Source: Bin80 sp965208025 (lineage in GTDB: Bacteria > Bacteroidota > Rhodothermia > Rhodothermales > Bin80). Taken from it: a DNA stretch of 64,000 nt. The number at the start of each line of letters is the position of its first letter. Position 1 is the first letter of the stretch. Both the position numbers and the translations under genes were made by a program. The stretch spans positions 62,001 to 126,000 of the forward strand of contig OZ242302.1 of NCBI GenBank assembly GCA_965208025.1. Direction: 5' to 3'. Positions 37,276-46,766 of this stretch are shown here, piece by piece. The notes under the pieces were generated by a model. The model searched no databases. It was not told the origin of the DNA and saw only the letters and a program-made list of their open reading frames with translations.

Positions 37276-38118
37276 ATGATCAGCGAAGCCCAAACAAACC
37301 CTGATTTTTGTGGGCTAATGGTGATGGCACATGGTGGAAGTGAAGAGTGGGATACGGCGGTCCATGATGCTGTTGAGCCCCTGCGTGAACAGATGCCCAC
37401 TACCATTGCATTCGGGATGGCAAATCCAAGTACATTGAAGGATGCAATCACAGAGTTAGAAAAGCAAAATGTAAATTGTATTGCTGTCGTGCGACTTTTC
37501 ATGTCTGCTCACTCTTTTTTGCATCAGACGGAGTACCTTTTGGGGTTACGGGAGGATCCGCCCCCTTTCTTTATCTCTCACCATGGCCCCTCTCATGATC
37601 ATGCACCCCCAGTTCCCATTGAATATACAGCCAGCCTTAAAATTAGTGATACTGCATTATTGGATGCCCCTGAAATGGGGAAACTTCTTGCACAGAATGC
37701 AATTGCGTTGACGGATAGTTCAGGAATGGAATCGGTTCTCATTATTGCACATGGAGTAGGTGACGATGCGGTGAACGATGAATGGATGCGAAAACTGGAT
37801 CATCTGTCAGATACCGTTCGCGAAACTGGTCTATTCCGAAATGTAGCTGTCCACAGTTTAAGAGAGGATTGGGAGGAAAAACGGGTCCATGCAGAGGCAG
37901 AAATTCGCGGGTATGTAGAGATGAATTCTGTGAATGGTGGACGCGTGATCGTTCTTCCTTTTCGGTTGTTTGGTTTTGGCCCTTATGCCGATGTTTTAGA
38001 CGGACTTTCGTATGTGTCAGAGGGTATCGGGTTGTTACCGAATCCAGAGATTACTGCTTGGATTGAGCGAATGGCAAATGAATTAATTATCTCTTTTGAT
38101 ACAGTGACAGATTTGTAA
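37276..38118 (+). CDS. CbiX/SirB-like metal chelatase
   Basis: 280 residues made of two similar halves, each starting with the MAHGG or IIAHGVGDD signature of CbiX-type chelatases (GLMVMAHGGSEEWDT at about 13, SVLIIAHGVGDDAVNDEW at about 154). Such proteins insert Co or Fe/Ni into tetrapyrrole rings. The His of each HG pair is the expected metal ligand. A palindrome of the metalloregulator kind lies upstream. No signal peptide, so cytosolic. The tetrapyrrole pathway genes are not in the window. Confidence 0.7.
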   Translation: MISEAQTNPDFCGLMVMAHGGSEEWDTAVHDAVEPLREQMPTTIAFGMANPSTLKDAITELEKQNVNCIAVVRLFMSAHSFLHQTEYLLGLREDPPPFFISHHGPSHDHAPPVPIEYTASLKISDTALLDAPEMGKLLAQNAIALTDSSGMESVLIIAHGVGDDAVNDEWMRKLDHLSDTVRETGLFRNVAVHSLREDWEEKRVHAEAEIRGYVEMNSVNGGRVIVLPFRLFGFGPYADVLDGLSYVSEGIGLLPNPEITAWIERMANELIISFDTVTDL

Positions 38119-38283
38119 CCTCATTTTCACCGGTCGTAATGGGTGGCAACCCGAATATATTTCAGATTTTTAATTTTTATCGAAAAATGGTTCATTTCTG
38201 AGTGATTTTTCCAGATCCCTGCAAATTTGGTTTGAGTGTTGTATCTTAGGTGTGTAGGTCAGAACTTTCATTGTGAATTGTCA

Positions 38284-38610
38284 ATGGACAATACATCTAA
38301 GTTGTATTACTCAATTGGGGAGGTGTCCGAATTACTCGGAGTAGAGTCACATGTCCTCCGTTATTGGGAGGCAGAGTTTCCACAGTTTGCCCCCCGTAAA
38401 AACAGTGCAGGTCGACGGATTTATACGGAGGAAGATCTCATCTTTGCTCGTCGGATTTTTGATTTACTTCGTGTTGAAAAATACACTCTTGAAGGTGCAA
38501 GACAGGTGTTAGAGCGTGACGAAACCAAATTTCCTCATTCCCAAACTAGACGGGGAGAACTATTGAACCTGCGGCACTTCTTGGAGAACATCAGCCGTCA
38601 ACTTGCGTAA
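38284..38610 (+). CDS. MerR family transcriptional regulator
   Basis: 108-residue protein starting at the ATG 38284 (MDNTSKLYYSIGEV). The winged HTH domain is clear: YSIGEVSELLGVESHVLRYWEAEFPQF, then RRIYTEEDL. The C-terminal part is short, without metal or drug-binding Cys set, so it is of the small MerR type found in Bacteroidota (also called MlrA-like). It sits directly before the tRNA gene. Confidence 0.88.
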   Translation: MDNTSKLYYSIGEVSELLGVESHVLRYWEAEFPQFAPRKNSAGRRIYTEEDLIFARRIFDLLRVEKYTLEGARQVLERDETKFPHSQTRRGELLNLRHFLENISRQLA

Positions 38611-38619
38611 TCATCTGCA

Positions 38620-38693
38620 CGGGACGTGGCGCAGTCAGGTAGCGCACTTCAATGGGGTTGAAGGGGTCGTGAGTTCGAATCTCGCCGTCCCGA
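38620..38693 (+). tRNA. tRNA-Pro (anticodon GGG)
   Basis: Cloverleaf readable by eye: acceptor stem CGGGACG (38620-38626) with CGTCCCG (38686-38692), D-stem GCGC/GCGC, anticodon stem CTTCA/TGAAG closing loop ATGGGGT, so anticodon GGG, and T-arm GTGAG-TTCGAAT-CTCGC. The C1-G72 pair is the bacterial tRNA-Pro identity element. The CCA end is not encoded (ACCG follows). Confidence 0.95.
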
Positions 38694-38955
38694 CCGTTGG
38701 GATATTTTGAAATCTGCTGATCTTGTAGTAGATTAGCCCGTAGGGATCAAGATTGGTCAGAATTGAATGTTTTGATCTAGATCGGCGTATTTTGATTTTA
38801 TGCTTTGTATATTGGCGTTGGCTCCTGCTCTGTATCTCACACTCTGATGAGTCTTTCAACTTTTATGTCAGGGTACCTCATGATTCCTCATGCCGTTTGC
38901 ATATGGATCTGAACTTATAGTCCTCTAGTTTTAATAAACTTTCGTAGATCTCTGA

Positions 38956-39345
38956 ATGAATAAGGTTGAAAATTCTAGGTGTAACTTTGCAGAGGATCTG
39001 CGAAATATTCGAGAAAGAAAAGGAATTTCACTTGAAACGATCCATCAACATACTCGGGTCATCCAGATCGTTCTCAGTGAATATGAGAAGAATTGTCTCA
39101 TTCATAAACCTCATTTCCACAGGATCTACCTACGCTCTTTGACACGGGCATATGTCTGCGCTCTTGATATGGATCCCGATCCGGTTTTGGAAGCATTGGA
39201 CATGGCATTGGATGGAACCTATGATGGTAGGCTAGCCCCAAGCTATAAATCAAGAAACGAGTCGTTTGAGTTATCCAACGACGAAACTGTCCACTCAAGT
39301 CAAACAGAAATACCTACATCTGATCCCCGAAGTGGTTCAGTCTGA
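38956..39345 (+). CDS. RodZ-like HTH protein
   Basis: 129 residues with an HTH_25 fold at the N-terminus: FAEDLRNIRERKGISLETIHQHTRV, then a HxxFHRIYLRSLTRAYVCALDMD helix, which is the cytosolic part of RodZ-like proteins. The tail is Ser/Thr-rich and lacks the membrane segment of RodZ. Either a truncated RodZ or a free HTH protein. Separated by 262 bp from the tRNA, in which nothing else is seen. Confidence 0.65.
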   Translation: MNKVENSRCNFAEDLRNIRERKGISLETIHQHTRVIQIVLSEYEKNCLIHKPHFHRIYLRSLTRAYVCALDMDPDPVLEALDMALDGTYDGRLAPSYKSRNESFELSNDETVHSSQTEIPTSDPRSGSV

Positions 39346-39406
39346 ACGATGGGACATGAGGATGACCATCAGTTACGGCAGACTTCACCGCAATTATTCT
39401 TCTTTT

Positions 39407-40327
39407 TCACGAGGCTGTATCTGGGGAGATGGAATCCGCCAATATAAGTGATCCTAACAGCGGGGCATCATCGCCAAGCTGAGAAATCCTTACCTCTGGT
39501 GGTATAGGAACACAGTTTTTGAGTTCTTGACAGATCCGATGCAAGATTTCGGATCTCGCGAGTCCAATACTTCCACCTAGAATAATGACTGCTGGATCCA
39601 GAACACAGGCCAGTCCCACTGCAGCTTGAATGATGTAATTCGTTGCATCATGGATGAGCTTTTCAGCTTTTTCATTTCCCTCATCGGCTGCTTCAAACAC
39701 TTCTGCTGCACGATCGGATTCATCTGACCCGCCCTCAATTCGCGCCCATTGGCTCGCAATGCCTGCCCCACTGGCATGAAGCTCGGTACATCCGCCGGGT
39801 TGCCACAACTGTCCCAGAAACTTTGGAGATGGAACCATACCTCCGATCTCGCCAGCGCAAAAGTTTTTCCCTCGCAAAACCTCACCGTTCACCAGAATTC
39901 CTGCTGCAATTCCAGTACTAATTGTCATGTAGACAATAGGGTTTTCGTCAGAAGTAACACTCTGTGCACCTTCTGCGATGGCGGCTGCGTTCACATCGTT
40001 CTCTATGGCAGTGAGCGCACCAGTTCTCTTCTCGAGCATATTTCGTAGAGGAATATCTACCCACCCTTTCAAATTGGCTGCCCGTAGTACTACGCCAGAA
40101 TGGGTATTTACCATTCCGGGTGCTACACAGCCAATGGATGAGAGAGAGTTTTGCATCCCGAGTTCATTCAGAATCAGGCCAACTGCATGATCCAATACCG
40201 ATTCGGGGCCTTGTTGCGGAGTAGGGAAGGAAGTTCTGAAGCTAATTTCTTGAGGTCGGTTCTTCTCCGCAATCGCGCAGCGAGTCTGTGTTCCGCCAAT
40301 ATCAATCCCCGCAATTAATGTCATCAA
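39407..40327 (-). CDS. ROK family sugar kinase
   Basis: 306-residue ROK protein (glucokinase-like). ATP-binding GIDIGGTQTRCAIAE at the start, catalytic ENDVNAAAIAEGAQ, and ISTGIAAGILVNGEV for sugar binding. The zinc-binding set typical of ROK kinases (GCxxGCxGCxE) is missing; the GCTEL stretch shows only one Cys. No HTH, so a kinase rather than a repressor. Next to a DUF1080 hydrolase on the same strand. Confidence 0.88.
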   Translation of the reverse strand: MMTLIAGIDIGGTQTRCAIAEKNRPQEISFRTSFPTPQQGPESVLDHAVGLILNELGMQNSLSSIGCVAPGMVNTHSGVVLRAANLKGWVDIPLRNMLEKRTGALTAIENDVNAAAIAEGAQSVTSDENPIVYMTISTGIAAGILVNGEVLRGKNFCAGEIGGMVPSPKFLGQLWQPGGCTELHASGAGIASQWARIEGGSDESDRAAEVFEAADEGNEKAEKLIHDATNYIIQAAVGLACVLDPAVIILGGSIGLARSEILHRICQELKNCVPIPPEVRISQLGDDAPLLGSLILADSISPDTAS

Positions 40328-40333
40328 AAGAGA

Positions 40334-41092
40334 CTAATTATCGGATTCAAGATCACGAATCCAGATATTACGAAAACGTGTAGGTTCACGGTGGTCTTGA
40401 AGAATTAGAGGCAATGCATCTTCATGCGCTCTGTAAGGGGGACGAGACTTATGCCCTGTGGGTCCAGTCAGGATAGAATTATCTTGGACGAGCACTCCAT
40501 TATGAAAAACAGTTACCCTTGCAGGTATCTTTAAGCGTCCATCTTCCTCAAAATGAGGCCGACGAAATACGATATCGTATGATTGCCATTCAAGCGGCGG
40601 ACGGCTAGCGTTTACAAGTGGGGGATATTGTCCATATACGGAGGCAGCTTGGCCGTCAGGATAGGTCTGGTTGCCATACGAGTTGAGTACTTGAATTTCA
40701 TAGGTCTCCATTAGAAACACACCACTGTTTCCACTATTCTGGCCCTCTCCGCTATTTGGAGTTGCCCACTCAATATGAAGTTGGACATCACCAAACAAAC
40801 GTTTGGTCTTGATTTTTCCTGAGAGGGGCTTTACCTCCATATAACCATCTTTTAAGTTCCATTGGACTGGATCTCCGTTTGAATGGCTCCATTCGCTAAA
40901 ATCTGTACCATCAAATAGAATGATTGCATCGGAGGGGGGAGGAGAGGGGCTAAAGTCTCCGGGAGTCACAATCCGAGGTGGGGGACGGTCAGGATCATGA
41001 ATATCCCACTCATCAAGAGAAGGTAGCTGTCCGAAGGCGGTGGATGCGATGAATAACATGAGTGATAGGAATATAGTTGCGAGATAATGCAT
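40334..41092 (-). CDS. DUF1080 (3-keto-disaccharide hydrolase-type) exported protein
   Basis: 252 residues with a signal peptide (MHYLATIFLSLMLFIASTAFGQ). The family core is visible: AIILFDGTDFSEW, WNLKDGYMEVKP, GDVQLHIEWATP, GNSGVFLMETYEIQVLNSYGN and ITRFRNIWIRDL-like end. Members hydrolyse 3-keto sugars in pathways with Gfo/Idh/MocA or GMC-type dehydrogenases, and such genes lie further along. Six bases separate it from the ROK kinase gene. Confidence 0.85.
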   Translation of the reverse strand: MHYLATIFLSLMLFIASTAFGQLPSLDEWDIHDPDRPPPRIVTPGDFSPSPPPSDAIILFDGTDFSEWSHSNGDPVQWNLKDGYMEVKPLSGKIKTKRLFGDVQLHIEWATPNSGEGQNSGNSGVFLMETYEIQVLNSYGNQTYPDGQAASVYGQYPPLVNASRPPLEWQSYDIVFRRPHFEEDGRLKIPARVTVFHNGVLVQDNSILTGPTGHKSRPPYRAHEDALPLILQDHREPTRFRNIWIRDLESDN

Positions 41093-41933
41093 TGTATGGT
41101 TCGTAATTGTCTATGATGATAGAAACGGGAGAAGTGGACTTACACCCGATTAGCTAATTACCCATGAATCTATTTGGAAACAGAGAGGAGCTTGGGAGTA
41201 TTTCCATAATCTCTCCATATACTTGGTGCAACAACTTTCCGTTCAGATTTGGTTATCCTGCATGTACAGACCTTCCAACATGAAATCCTCCAATCAAGGG
41301 GTATGAGCTTAATTTGTGCGATTTCTGAGAATAATCAACCGATAAGAGAATCAGAAAGAAATTTGTGAAGTGCTCCGAGGTTTGACAGCCGTATACCTCG
41401 CTACGAATTGGGTTATTGCACACGGAATTCCCACCTTCGTATTCAACGTACAATGATAGGAGAATGAATCAACCATGGAGGGAGATTACACACATGGCAG
41501 CTATGCTGCACATTAAGCTTCTGCATCTCATACTATTTCATTACCTTCATGAACACGCTAAGTCCGTTTTCAACGGATGGGATAGTTATCAGCGGAATCC
41601 CTACTCGTAATAGAGAGCGCCTTACCAGAATACACGTTAAACCAAATAATCATTCTATTCATATCGTGGTTAAACCAGTTTAATCGTACCCGTGATCATG
41701 CGAACTGCTATGGGTTATCAATTTAGTGGTAATTCATCACACAGAGTTCTATGTTTAGGATCCTATCCAGCCACAGCATGTGAACGTATTGATCTGGTAC
41801 AACTTGATTTAAAATGCTTTTTACTTATGGTGCATGCATGAATCTTTGACCTATTAGAATCTTGATTCGTACATAGCATTGATTTCTTAGTGGCGAGTTA
41901 TTTATTGGATGGACAAAAATATTTAAGTCTCTC
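41093..41933. other. 841-bp region without a convincing gene
   Basis: Long spacer between divergently arranged sugar genes. Short open frames exist (for example a 48-codon one from 41464), but no homology or good ribosome site supports them. TTAAAC and GTTTAA occur as an inverted repeat around CA at 41670-41683, which could be an operator for a sugar-type repressor. Nothing else seen. Confidence 0.4.
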
Positions 41934-42473
41934 ATGGATCGAAGAACCGCAATTCAACGCATTGGTGCTCTGATGGGGGGGACACTCTCGGCATCTATGA
42001 TTGCCGGAGTTCTCGGTGGATGCAGCGCAGGAAAAGAAGGGGTAGATTTTGAGCCGCGAACCCTCACTCAGGGGAAAGACGAACTATGTGCCACGCTTTC
42101 GGAATTAATTATTCCAGAGACTGATACTCCTGGTGCCCGTGCAGCTAGGGTTCACGAATTTACCGATTATATGCTTACCGATTGGTACGATGAGCCCGAG
42201 GTAGTTGAATTTTTGTCTGGATTGGAAGATGTTGAGCTTCGTGCAAGGAGATCTGGTGCTAGATCGTTCGTGAGTCTTACGAATGAACGGCAGATCGAAA
42301 TTCTGTCGGAAATGGAGGCAGAAGAAGTACCATTCTTTCAGACAATTAAATCAATGACACTCTTCGGCTATTATACCTCCGAGGTTGGGGCTACGCAGGA
42401 ACTGCGTGTCAATCCAATGGGAGTATATAAAGCGGATATTCCTTTCTCCGAAGTGGGTCGTGCATGGGCTTGA
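41934..42473 (+). CDS. Gluconate 2-dehydrogenase subunit 3-like protein
   Basis: 179-residue Tat-exported lipoprotein: RR at the start (MDRRTAIQRIGALMGG), lipobox LGGC, then the family motif ELIIPETDTPGARAARVHEFTDYML. It forms the small subunit that pairs with a GMC-family flavin dehydrogenase. Such a partner gene normally follows directly but none is found in the following 550 bp or elsewhere in the window. Confidence 0.85.
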   Translation: MDRRTAIQRIGALMGGTLSASMIAGVLGGCSAGKEGVDFEPRTLTQGKDELCATLSELIIPETDTPGARAARVHEFTDYMLTDWYDEPEVVEFLSGLEDVELRARRSGARSFVSLTNERQIEILSEMEAEEVPFFQTIKSMTLFGYYTSEVGATQELRVNPMGVYKADIPFSEVGRAWA

Positions 42474-43025
42474 GCAGATAGATTCTTCTACGTTATCCAA
42501 GTATCCAGAGGGATAGGGTTCTGGCGTAATGGATGACTTTTCCCCATTCTGTTTGGCTCCGAATTGAGGGAGTCTACTTAGTTGGTTCCAGAGTACTCCT
42601 TGATTCCATAGGAAAATGCAGATAGAAGAAACAATCCAAGTGGAAAAACAGATCTTATTCCAACTACCATCAGTGAGCAATCAGATTGTTCTCTAACGGA
42701 TCCGCAATCATTGATAGTTCTTCCAATCACGGGCGAGCTGAGATTGCGTACACCGATCAATGTCAGAATAGTGGAAGTACCTATTCGTACGTGAGCGCTG
42801 CGGTAGTATGCGACTGGTGACACACTCTGGTTTTCAAAAAGTGTGTATCTTGGGGTAGATGACCTACTGGTTGACTATTGATCAATTCCAAATGGTTTTA
42901 TTACCAAGTTTACGTGAGTTGAGAGGTTATTGTACGGTTCCACTTGGGCAGTGCTGTAAATCTTGATATCTGGCTACTTGGCATCTATTAAGTTATTCCC
43001 ACCGCAACCAAGTTATTGAAAGCCA
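42474..43025. other. 552-bp region without a gene
   Basis: The position where a GMC dehydrogenase would be expected. I see no open frame of that kind, no clear remnants and no strong hairpins. The sequence is AT-rich towards the right end, as in promoter regions. Confidence 0.4.
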
Positions 43026-43649
43026 ATGTTGATTGCGTTATTGATTGGAGTATTGGCTGCAATCGGCATCCCTGTTTGGATTTCCCGAACGAGAAAAAAC
43101 GTTGCAAGCCTTGTTGATGGAGCGAACTTTGTTCACTATGTGCCAGATTTGGGTGCAATGCACTTGATTGAACGTTTTGGGGAGCCTGTTCAGGAAACGA
43201 TTCCTATTGCAGGAGACCAAGAACATCAAAAGGACTCCATTGAACTTCCTGCCAAGCCTGTTAATGGAGATGAACCTTCAAAGCCATCTTCTGCCACGAA
43301 TATAAATACTCCTTCCACAGGATCGGGGTATCTTGGTGATGACGTAAAAGCTGCGGTAGAAGGTGCAGCACAAGGCGTTTTATTTAGTACGAGTGCCATC
43401 CAGAATCTGATGGAAATAGATGAACATGCTTACATAGCGATGAGCACACTTGCAGGTGAGCAGCTGACTACGATCGGTGATCTGAGCAGCAATCTAGCGA
43501 GTTGGGAATCTGCCGAAATAGGGGAAGCACTCCCACCAGCGGCCGTGTCCAAACTCATGGGGCATTTGAGTGAGCCCATCGTTGCTGAGAATTTGAGAGA
43601 ATTGGGATATCAGGTTGAACTGCCAGATATCTCAAATATTGAAGGGTGA
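43026..43649 (+). pseudogene. 5' part of a gene broken by an insertion sequence
   Basis: Codes for an N-terminal membrane helix (MLIALLIGVLAAIGIPVWI), a Pro/Ser/Thr-rich linker (70-105) and a region ending ELGYQVELPDISNIEG. The stop TGA (43647-43649) is made by the junction with the inserted element: T is the last base of the target copy GGGT and GA are the first bases of the inverted repeat. Removing the element and one GGGT restores a frame continuing into 45236-46539, giving a protein of about 641 residues. No family was recognised. Confidence 0.85.
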
Positions 43650-45231
43650 GCCTCTTTCAAAATTCCTCAATTGGATGATTTTTTGAGAGATTTTTCTGAT
43701 TGATGGATCTGGGTACTAAAGAATGTTAGGGGGCTGATCTGCTCTGGGAGGTATCGTTTTTTGGGTCACAAACGAAGGGGCAGGGATCTCCGAATTTTGT
43801 ATTTTTAGGAGTATTGCAAATCCAACAAACCCCGGAGAATCCCATGTCCCTTACCAAGAAGATACGCGGTTTTTATATTTCCTGCCAACAGGAGTTGTTT
43901 CCATGTGTGGAGCAGAACTATGGAGCGTTGCCCAAACGATTGAGGAAGTTGTTGTTGTTATTTGAGTTGGTGTGTGTGGAGGATCATCTGCCTCGTCCCC
44001 GGCTTCGTTCGGTGGGACGCCCGCGTGCGCACCGGGTCTGTCTTGCGCGGTCGTTTTTGGCCAAGATGGCGTTAAATATTCCGACGACCTCCGGATTGCG
44101 GGAGCGGCTTCTATCGGATGTTTTGCTTCGGTCCCTATGTGGTTGGTCCCGCTCGTGTGATGTGCCGAGTGCGCCCACGTTTTCTCGTGCGTTTCAGGAG
44201 TTTGCGTTGGCGAAGTTACCGACTCGGATCCATGAAGCCTTGATCAAACAGGGGTACGCGGGGGAGTTCGTGGGGCATATTTCACGGGATTCAACGGCGA
44301 TTGAAGCACGGGAGCGTCCGGTTCCGAAGGCTGACATGTCCACCCCCGTGAAGCCACGCAAGCGGGGGCGTCCGAAGAAGGGGGAGGCCCGTCCCAAGGT
44401 GCATCGTCGCTTGGAGCAGCAGTTGAAGATGGAGTTAGGCGAGATGTTGGACGCATTACCGAAGGATTGTACGGTGGGCTGCAAGCGGAACGCGAAGGGG
44501 CATACGCAACGATGGACGGGCTATAAGCTACACATGGATACGGCGGACGGAGGGGTTCCGATCAGCTGTTTGGTGACCTCTGCCTCGTTGCATGATAGTC
44601 AGGCCGCGCTTCCCTTGGCGCACTTGACGCAGCAGCGGGTGGACAACTGTTACGATCTCATGGACAGCGCCTATGACGCGAAGGAGATTGTCGCACATCG
44701 GAGCGCCTCGGGGCGTGTACCGATCATTGATCCGAATCCGCGCAACAAAAAAGCGGCGGATCGTCGCGAGCAAAAGGCACAACGTACGGCCGGATTCATT
44801 CCTGCGGAGCGGGTTCGCTACCGGGAGCGTTCCACCGTGGAGCGGGCCTTTGGGCGGCTCAAAGATGAGTTCGGTGGACGCAATATCCGAGTCCGTGGGC
44901 ACGAGAAAGTCCTCTGTCATTTGATGTTCAGCGTGGTGGTGCTCACGGTGGACCAAATGCTGCGGATGGTGCAGTAAACCCGCCATCCACCCCCTGCATA
45001 ACAGAATTTGGGCGCTCTGAACCACAGATGCCGTGGGAGGGGTGTGTGAAATCTACACGGATCGTGGACGAAATTCACCAAACAGAGACCTCCGTGCAGG
45101 CAAAACACTGGTTGAATCCACAAAACACCGAACCCCCGCCGATGATTCGCGTAGTCCGACCAGATTGAACCAGTTTAAGCCGCAATTCAGCCGGGACAAC
45201 AGGAGAAAATAAAGAGTTTTGAAAGAGGCTC
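43648..45231 (+). mobile_element. IS5/IS1182-like insertion sequence with 4-bp target duplication
   Basis: Ends match as inverted repeats: GAGCCTCTTTCAAAATTC at 43648-43665 and the complement of GAGTTTTGAAAGAGGCTC at 45214-45231, 17 of 18 identical. It is flanked by a direct duplication GGGT (43644-43647 and 45232-45235). Length 1584 bp with one intact transposase and about 250 bp of non-coding DNA at its right end. It looks more GC-rich than its surroundings. Inserted in a coding sequence. Confidence 0.92.
43844..44977 (+). CDS. IS transposase, DDE (IS5/IS1182-like)
   Basis: About 377 residues. The ATG at 43844 follows GGAG at good spacing. A TTG at 43814 is the alternative. DDE residues: SRDSTAIEARE (first D), LMDSAYDAKEIV (second D) and RSTVERAFGRLKDEF (E). 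A basic linker (KPRKRGRPKKGEARPKVHRR) interrupts the fold after the first Asp, as in such transposases. Intact, so the element may still move. Confidence 0.9.
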   Translation: MSLTKKIRGFYISCQQELFPCVEQNYGALPKRLRKLLLLFELVCVEDHLPRPRLRSVGRPRAHRVCLARSFLAKMALNIPTTSGLRERLLSDVLLRSLCGWSRSCDVPSAPTFSRAFQEFALAKLPTRIHEALIKQGYAGEFVGHISRDSTAIEARERPVPKADMSTPVKPRKRGRPKKGEARPKVHRRLEQQLKMELGEMLDALPKDCTVGCKRNAKGHTQRWTGYKLHMDTADGGVPISCLVTSASLHDSQAALPLAHLTQQRVDNCYDLMDSAYDAKEIVAHRSASGRVPIIDPNPRNKKAADRREQKAQRTAGFIPAERVRYRERSTVERAFGRLKDEFGGRNIRVRGHEKVLCHLMFSVVVLTVDQMLRMVQ

Positions 45232-45235
45232 GGGT

Positions 45236-46539
45236 ATGACCTGATTTTGAACGGCGATTACTTCGTGAATGTTAAGACAGTTGCGGATGCAGGTTCCCTA
45301 TCAAACCACTTCAATCAATATCCTCAGATCCCCGTGATTGTACCCGAGGACATGACGGGGATTCCAGAGGACGCGATCTATCTCAGTGCCGAAAATTCAA
45401 TTGATCAGTTGGAAATGGCTGTTCATGAAGGAAGTGAAAGGATCTTGCTGGTAGATCCCAACCACTCCCATGCATACACGGTTGAGCATACCGAAGCCAT
45501 CAGTGATGGGCTCTTGGGGAATATGGATCAGATGGCTGCTGGTATTCCTGTCATCACAATGGCCTTATCAGGCTGGAGGGAAATTCGATTGATTTTAAAT
45601 CATAAGACGGATCTACTTCATGCGGCCAAGAATTTGGGGCTGGATGTTACCACTACAGCCGTTGGTGCAGCTGGTGGCTCCGCCATAGGAGCGGCAATTG
45701 GAACGGCTATATTTCCTGGGGTTGGTACAACGATTGGGGGGATTATCGGCGCTGTTTTATGTGGTTCCGCAGAAAGGATCATTTCAGATAAAATCAAGAG
45801 TAGCAAATTGAAAAAAGCCTTTGAGAACTATGGTGAAAAGTATGAAGAAAACACAGAAAAAATACGGTTATTGCAGGAAGATTCTCATAAGCGATTCCAG
45901 TCTTCGGTTCAAATTCAAACGGACGAACTTGCGATCTTTGCAGAAAGATGCAAGCATAAGTTGGAAAGTAGGTGTTCGGATGTTGTTCACCAGCGGAGGA
46001 ATACTTACCGAATCAGTACGGATCAGGCGTTAGATCTACTGAATTCATCACTCGCCGAGTTAACTGACAAGCTTTTGGTTCTCAAAAGAATTCTGCAATG
46101 GAATGGGATGATTCTGGGCAGAGATCTAAGGGATAGACTGCGCGCACAAATAACTCAACTCAATCAGTATGCTCGGCATGTAGAATCCGAAGCAGTAAAT
46201 ATCATTGAGGCATCTCCAGAGATAGATTTAAGCGGAGAAAGGCTAATACGGTTCCTCCAGATCATGCTTCAAACAGAAGAAGGGATTATTCAAGTGAAAC
46301 GAATTCTCCAATCTTTTGAAGAGCAACGAGAAGAGCTTGAAGAGAACTGGGGAAAATACATTACAGAGCAAAAGAATCAACTCGCTCTACGTCGGTATCA
46401 GTGTATGAAATATCTATCAGATACAATCCAAGAACTGAATAAAGAAGTAAGTCAAGGAATCAGGGAGTTACGTGAGCAACTTGAAATCGAATTACAGAAA
46501 GTCAAGACAGAGAAGGGGAGGCTTGGGCTTGGGGAATGA
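45236..46539 (+). pseudogene. 3' part of the gene broken by the insertion sequence
   Basis: In frame with the 43026 fragment once the element and one GGGT are removed; the join reads SNIEG-YDLILNGDYFVNVK. It contains a glycine-zipper membrane region (AAGGSAIGAAIGTAIFPGVG, about 35 residues) and a long coiled-coil C-terminal half (about residues 190-430) with many Glu/Lys heptads. Alone it could only start at TTG 45247 and would lack its own signal. The full protein would have an N-terminal anchor, a possible enzyme-like middle, a glycine-zipper segment and a coiled coil. No known family recognised. Confidence 0.85.
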
Positions 46540-46766
46540 AATTTCATTGTTCATGCCAAAGATAGAAGAAATCGTTCATGCCGCAGGGTCTAAGGTGGTG
46601 AGATGGATGTGTCTATCTCTTAGCAATCATCTCTTGAATTTCTACGGCCTTGTATGAAAGGGAATGATTCTGCATATACCTGTGATTCCAGTAGGGTCAA
46701 GATCATTATTGTGTTGTGACCACACTGATCATTCATGCCAACTATTGGTGGGTATTCATCAATAGG

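Noticed and set aside
41464..41610. 48-codon open frame in the large spacer
   Set aside because: No homology recognised; the purine-rich stretch is too close to the ATG, and its composition is like the flanking non-coding DNA.
43026..43649. A complete small membrane protein of unknown function
   Set aside because: Its stop is formed by the insertion sequence junction and the frame continues on the other side, so it is a gene fragment.
45247..46539. An independent gene starting with TTG at 45247
   Set aside because: The frame is open before the TTG up to the element end and joins the left fragment exactly, with no ribosome-binding site of its own.
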